From the NCBI GenBank assembly GCA_019914945.1, contig CM034099.1, positions 496,001 to 560,000 on the forward strand: a DNA stretch of 64,000 nt, in the 5' to 3' direction. The translations under genes and the position numbers were made by a program. A model generated the notes under the pieces. It did not search any database, had not been told where the DNA came from, and saw nothing but the letters and a program-made list of their open reading frames with translations. Source of the DNA: Typha latifolia (Eukaryota > Streptophyta > Magnoliopsida > Poales > Typhaceae). Of the stretch, positions 59,046 to 64,000 are shown piece after piece (position 1 is the stretch's first letter; each line of letters begins with the position of its first letter).

Positions 59046-62000
59046 ATGGCTGCGGAGGAGGTTTACGGCTCGATCAAGAAGAAGGCAGCGACGTCGAGGA
59101 GTTGGATCCTGTTGGATTCCACTGGAGAAGGGACTATCCTAGACTTGGATAAGTATGCCATCATGCATAGGGTTGAGATCCACGCGCGGGATCTTAGGAT
59201 CTTGGATCCCCTGTTGTCTTATCCTTCTACTATATTGGGGCGGGAGACAGCTATCGTTCTCAATCTCGAGGTGGTTTTTTTTTATTCCTGGAGTGCTTTT
59301 TGCGGATGTTTAAATTTAATATAGGTGCTTTTTTTCGTAAATTTTTGGTTGCTAACGTTGGTTTCTTGGTTTCTGGAGCAGCACATCAAAGCAATAATTA
59401 CTGCAGAAGAGGTATGCTTTCAAGCAACTATCCCTTGGATTTGTTTTACTAGTTGTTGCTCTTTTGAGGAAAATGAGGTTTTGTATTTGGAAAACTTGAT
59501 TAGCGTCTTGTGTTATATGGGTTCTTGGATTAGGTTTTGCTCAGGGATCCTACGGATGATAATGTTGTCCCAATAGTGGAAGAGCTTCGCAGGCGGCTAC
59601 CATCAGCTAATGTTGCACAACAAATGCGTGATGATGGGATGGAGAATTTGAGTGGACAACATGATGTAGAAGCTACTGAGGAAGACGGTAAAATTGATTA
59701 TCTCCTTTTGCCTACTGAGAAAGTGTTCCTCATTGACTTAATTGTTGGAAGATGCTATTGACAACGGTGAAGTATTTAGGAATATATACTGCATATTATA
59801 CTTGACATTTCATTTAGTGGACTGGTTAGCGATCGGTTTGTCTTTGTCGATTCTTTTGGGTAACAGTGGATTAAGAATAATTAACTATGCTAGAAAAGTG
59901 TTTGTAACTGTTGGCCTACTTCTTGGTCACCTTAATTATGCTTTCATCTCCTCCTCTATTAATTTCTCTATAGTAATTGTCTCTTTTCCTGACAGTGCTA
60001 ATCTCGTACAATGTAGAGTCTCCTTTTGAGTTTCGCGCCTTAGAGGTCGCTTTAGAAGCGATTTGCAGCTTCCTCGATGCACGAGCCACAGAGCTGGAGA
60101 CTGCTGCCTACCCTGCTTTAGATGAGCTGACCTCCAAGGTGGATGAGTTTTAAATGATCTAACAATTCTAATCTGTTTGCTGTTATGCTACGAGGGGTTG
60201 TATCTTGTTTTTTATTTTTATTTTTTAAAATAAATATTAACCAGTTAACTGATGTTTTCATGGATCTCTGAAGGAGGTTCCATGAACAAAATTAGTGTAT
60301 TACCTGTTCCCTTTTATGTTATGTGTTAGTCTTGATTTGCATACTAAAGTGTATTAGATGCTTAGATGTTTCTACGGATTGTGAGGATTTTCATGCTTTT
60401 CCAATTTTATTCTATGAATTGTACATTAACCATTGGGTGCTCTCTCTCTCTCTCTCTTCCTTTTTTCCTTCTCTTTTCTCTTTCTGCAATGTGTTACCTG
60501 CTGTTGTACTGCAATCCAGATAAGCAGCCGTAATTTGGACCGAGTGCGAAAGTTGAAGAGTGCAATGACAAGGTTGACTGCTCGGGTCCAGAAGGTTTTC
60601 ATTTCCCTTTCTAGTATTCCGTCTGCCTTTTGTTTTAACTGTTAAATCCTTGTACATATTCTTCTGTAAAACAGGTTTCAGCTGCGTCTATTGCTTAGGT
60701 AGTATGTAGTTCTGCTGGCAAGAATCGAAAATCTTAACAGAAGATTAAATGGGTGGGCTCTGTAATTTGTTTTGCACCTTACTGCTTCATTATGTAGTAA
60801 GAGCTAGAAGGACTCAGGAAGTAATGTTACTATTTTAGCAACTAAGCATACTTCAATGAGACCTTTGAAATAACGAGTTACCTCCAATTGAACTTCTACC
60901 ATATCAGGTTAACTGATTTCTAAAGCTAGGTTCTTGTTGAGTCTGTTGAATAGTAATGAAGGTCAATAGGGCAGCATGTTTAACTCTCCAGTAGCATTCG
61001 AGTCAAGGGTGACAAAGAACATATTCTGTAGGAGATGCAGCAGCTAGTGCTTCATATAGCCTATATTTGTTATGTAGCACCTCAAAGCGAATGACTTGGT
61101 TGAGCCCAAAAGGTTGACCACAATACTGCTCATCCATGAAAAAGATAGTCTGCATGTTAGTTGATCTGCAATTCTACATTCATATAGGCTGTGGAATGTC
61201 CTAGTTATTGTTAAGTCAAACTGAGAATGATGTATTCCAATAAACATGTGCTGCAGAAGTGAAAGATAGTCGGATCATTTTACAAGATAGTTGTTTTGTT
61301 AACTTTCATCAGCATACTTTGATCATACTCTAAAAGATTTAATAGCTGTGAATAGATTGAATGGTTCGCTTATAATAATCTGTCTGATTTACTATTTTAT
61401 CATTTCTGTCTATTGTTGTATGACCATCTGCCCAAGGTAAGAGATGAGCTTGAACAGCTACTGGATGATGATGATGATATGGCGGATCTTTACTTGTCAA
61501 GAAAGTTGACTGGATCTTCCTCCCCTCTGAATGAATCTACTGCACACAACTGTTTTGCTGAATCACCAACTTTAGGGTCAAAGATATCTAAAGCAAGCAG
61601 GGCAAGTGCAGCAACAACAAATGGCAATGAGAATGATGTTGAGGAGCTGGAAATGTTGCTTGAGGTCATAAAAGCAGTATCTGCTTCAGCTCATGGCTAT
61701 CCCGAATTTCAAACTATATATCAAATAAAAAGAAAATATATTCTACCATTGGATGAAACCTAAGGTACCTTTATATCTGTGCAGGCATACTTCATGCAAA
61801 TTGACGGAACATTGAACAAATTGGCCACAGTAAGTCTTTAACAAAGTTCTGCCTGTCGCATATTAAATGAACTGCCCCAAATGGTTGGCACCCATATTGA
61901 AAAAAAAGACCGGTTTGAATATAGAACTCTTCACTGTTGAGCTCGTTATTTTCTTAAAATACTAATCCAGATCGAATCTTATTATTCTGTAAAAGTGACA

Positions 62001-62918
62001 CTAAAAGATTGGAACGGAATACTAAATCATTTTAAGTTCTCACACATGAATGAAAACAGAGAGATTAGCTATACAACAAAAATCATGAAACTACTGAGCT
62101 CTGCGTTCAACAGCATATGAGGGAAAATTTGCATGGTAGTTTGGAAGCTTGTGTCATTTATAAGTGATCTTAAAAATTATATGAGCCATTTTTTATGCCA
62201 GATATTGATATAAGAATGTTATAAAATTTCTTTCCAGCTACGTGAGTATATTGATGACACGGAGGACTATATTAATATTCAGGTATCCCTTTCCAGAAAT
62301 GCATATGGTTACTTGATAATATGTTGACAGAGAGGCCTATAACTAAACCTGCTGATAATTTGGTTTATGCAGCTTGACAACCATCGAAATCAGTTGATTC
62401 AGGTAATAGTTCTGAAACTTTTCTTTTTTTTGGGCCATCTACTGTATAAGAATATGGGCGCTTTGTAACTTATTGGAAGATTTGCATCGTGCCAGTGATT
62501 GTCTGTCCACTCTGCTGTGTTATGTTGTCTTAGTCAATCAGATATTATAAGATCTTTTGTTGAAGTGTGGAGTAAGTTTTCGGTCTAATATTCGTAAGTA
62601 ATTTTCTTCTCCAATGTGGCAGTTGGAGCTGTTCTTGAGTTCAGGCACTATAAGCCTTTCACTGTACTCATTGTCTGCTGGAGTATTTGGAATGAATATA
62701 CCGAACTCTTGGACTAAACACCATGGATATGTTTACAAATGGGTAACTGGCTACTCACCAGCAAACTTGGGCATGTTTTACGTCACAGTTATCGGTATCT
62801 GGCTCACATTTTCTCTTCAACACCTGTGCAGGTGGCCCTTATCCCAGGGGTAGTATGTGCTTTTCTATTCATCCTGATTGTTGCATATGCTCGCCAGAAG
62901 GGTCTTGTTGGATCTTAA
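59046..62918 (+). CDS. MRS2: MRS2/MGT magnesium transporter (CorA-like)
   Basis: Eleven exons (59046-59270, 59382-59411, 59534-59687, 60017-60138, 60520-60594, 61437-61664, 61785-61829, 62238-62282, 62373-62402, 62623-62742, 62832-62918) join in frame to 386 residues. MRS2 proteins form pentameric Mg2+ channels in mitochondrial, plastid, vacuolar or plasma membranes. Family hallmarks are visible: [60 protein letters not shown], and the GMN selectivity motif at residues 341-343 (AGVFGMNIP), which ends the first membrane helix. The second helix is [14 protein letters not shown]. The C-terminus [10 protein letters not shown] is typical. Exon 4 could instead start at an upstream acceptor near 59995, adding a few residues. 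The N-terminus lacks a strong import signal, so the membrane is not predicted. Confidence 0.93.
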
Positions 62919-64000
62919 TAGCTTGCTGAAGTCCATGCAGTTGAAAATCTGGAACGCAATCCTGCTTTGAAATGATACATTCAGTCATTGGTCTCCTTCG
63001 AGTATTCTTCTCAGAGTGAATGCTCTTTTCCCTTTGAAATCTACCTCATATGTCTGAGCATTGCGAATCCTGTTCACAACCTGATTCAAAAGTTTGCTTG
63101 ATGATTCCACACACGAACCTTTTATATTTATTGTGAATATTAACTCAGGATCAAGTTCTTCGACGAAGTCTAAAAAAAAAAGGTACAAAGATTACTATTT
63201 CTGATCCCGGAATTTATGTAATCTCTATGTACAATTCAGTTGCAGCGCTAAAGCTCAATTCTCCTATTGTGCTTGTGTTGCAGTCTTGCAGACCAGGATA
63301 AGATTTTTTTTTTTTAAATTTTATCTCGACTTTGCTTTGACCGTTGACCACTCCTAAAGCATTGTTGACAGCAACTGAGCAACACGGTCCAACTCCAAGG
63401 TGGGCCTAAGTACTTGGGCTTTGTTGCTCCCTGCTGAGCGGGGCCCCTTTAAGTACCAATCTAATGCTTATCCACAATTAATAGTCCTCTCCATTACATT
63501 TGTAACAGTTTGAGATAACAATCCTTGCAATATTAGGAATAATATTTCTTGTCAAGCTTGCTCTGTTGTTGCGTTTAAGAAGCAACAGTTTGTCCGAAAT
63601 TTTCAAAGAGATATAAAAACAGTTTGCGCCAAGAGAAGAAACCTTTTCTAGTTTATGTTGATGAGTTAAATAACAAACTCTATTCAATTAACTTCAGATC
63701 GACTTATCCTTATAGGGTATAATGGCATTATCGTCAAAATTAATTAATCGAAAAAATGTGCATCTTTGCAACTAGAACTAATCATTAGTAAATAGGTCAA
63801 ATAAAATTGCCGTTTGACACTAGTAACATCTAAAAAGCGGAAAAGAAAAAACTGAAAAAATAAATAAATAAATAAATATATATATATATATATATAAAAA
63901 GAACGCATATTTTGTAGGGAACCTCCGTAGTCTAACATGTGCATGTACGTACAAGATTAATGTAGTTGAATTTTCTACATCTAAAGAGCAATATGCCAAT
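62919..64000. other. 3' flank of MRS2 to window end
   Basis: The MRS2 3' UTR, then AT-rich DNA with a (TAAA)n/(TA)n microsatellite at 63861-63895. No gene was seen. Confidence 0.5.

Noticed and set aside
59995..60016. Earlier acceptor for MRS2 exon 4
   Set aside because: It stays in frame, but the downstream acceptor gives the usual junction before SPFEFRALE. It remains a possible variant.
1..64000. CRISPR arrays, operons, tRNA or rRNA genes
   Set aside because: No regularly spaced identical repeats. No tRNA or rRNA gene was recognised by eye, though a covariance search could not be run.

Overview
The window looks like nuclear DNA of a flowering plant. The genes are split by many GT-AG introns, the spacers are AT-rich, and the protein families are typical of plants: three PPR proteins, Aux/IAA, a PR-4 barwin protein, a GAUT glycosyltransferase, an MRS2 magnesium transporter and a plastid POLLUX-like channel. 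Several genes have a GC-rich 5' end that fades along the coding region (SEC23 exon 1, the PPR gene at 16.3 kb, AARE exon 1). This is common in monocots, so a monocot is my guess, but a weak one. Gene models were built by hand from splice sites and reading-frame phase. All nine finished models close exactly in frame.

Layout. 1-1907 (-): 5' part of a P-class PPR gene, cut by the window edge. 2784-15845 (-): 18-exon acylamino-acid-releasing enzyme (AARE), whose introns hold a small LTR retrotransposon and other repeats. 16319-17908 (+): intronless PLS-class PPR gene, head to head with AARE. 20217-37806 (+): 23-exon CASTOR/POLLUX-domain channel of the plastid-envelope PEC type; introns 1 and 2 carry a rearranged Ty1-copia element and nested hAT-like MITEs. 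39627-41645 (+): second intronless PLS-class PPR gene. 42822-43673 (-): four-exon Aux/IAA repressor. 46237-46899 (+): two-exon PR-4 (barwin) protein. 47516-50464 (-): two-exon SEC23. 51609-56405 (-): ten-exon GAUT-type glycosyltransferase. 59046-62918 (+): eleven-exon MRS2/CorA magnesium transporter.

The genes do not form one pathway. They share compartments rather than a process: PPR proteins, AARE and the PEC-like channel have N-termini compatible with organelle import, while SEC23, GAUT and PR-4 belong to the secretory route. I found no previously undescribed multi-gene system. The most unusual material is the transposon stratigraphy inside the PEC-like and AARE introns, where target-site duplications can be read directly.
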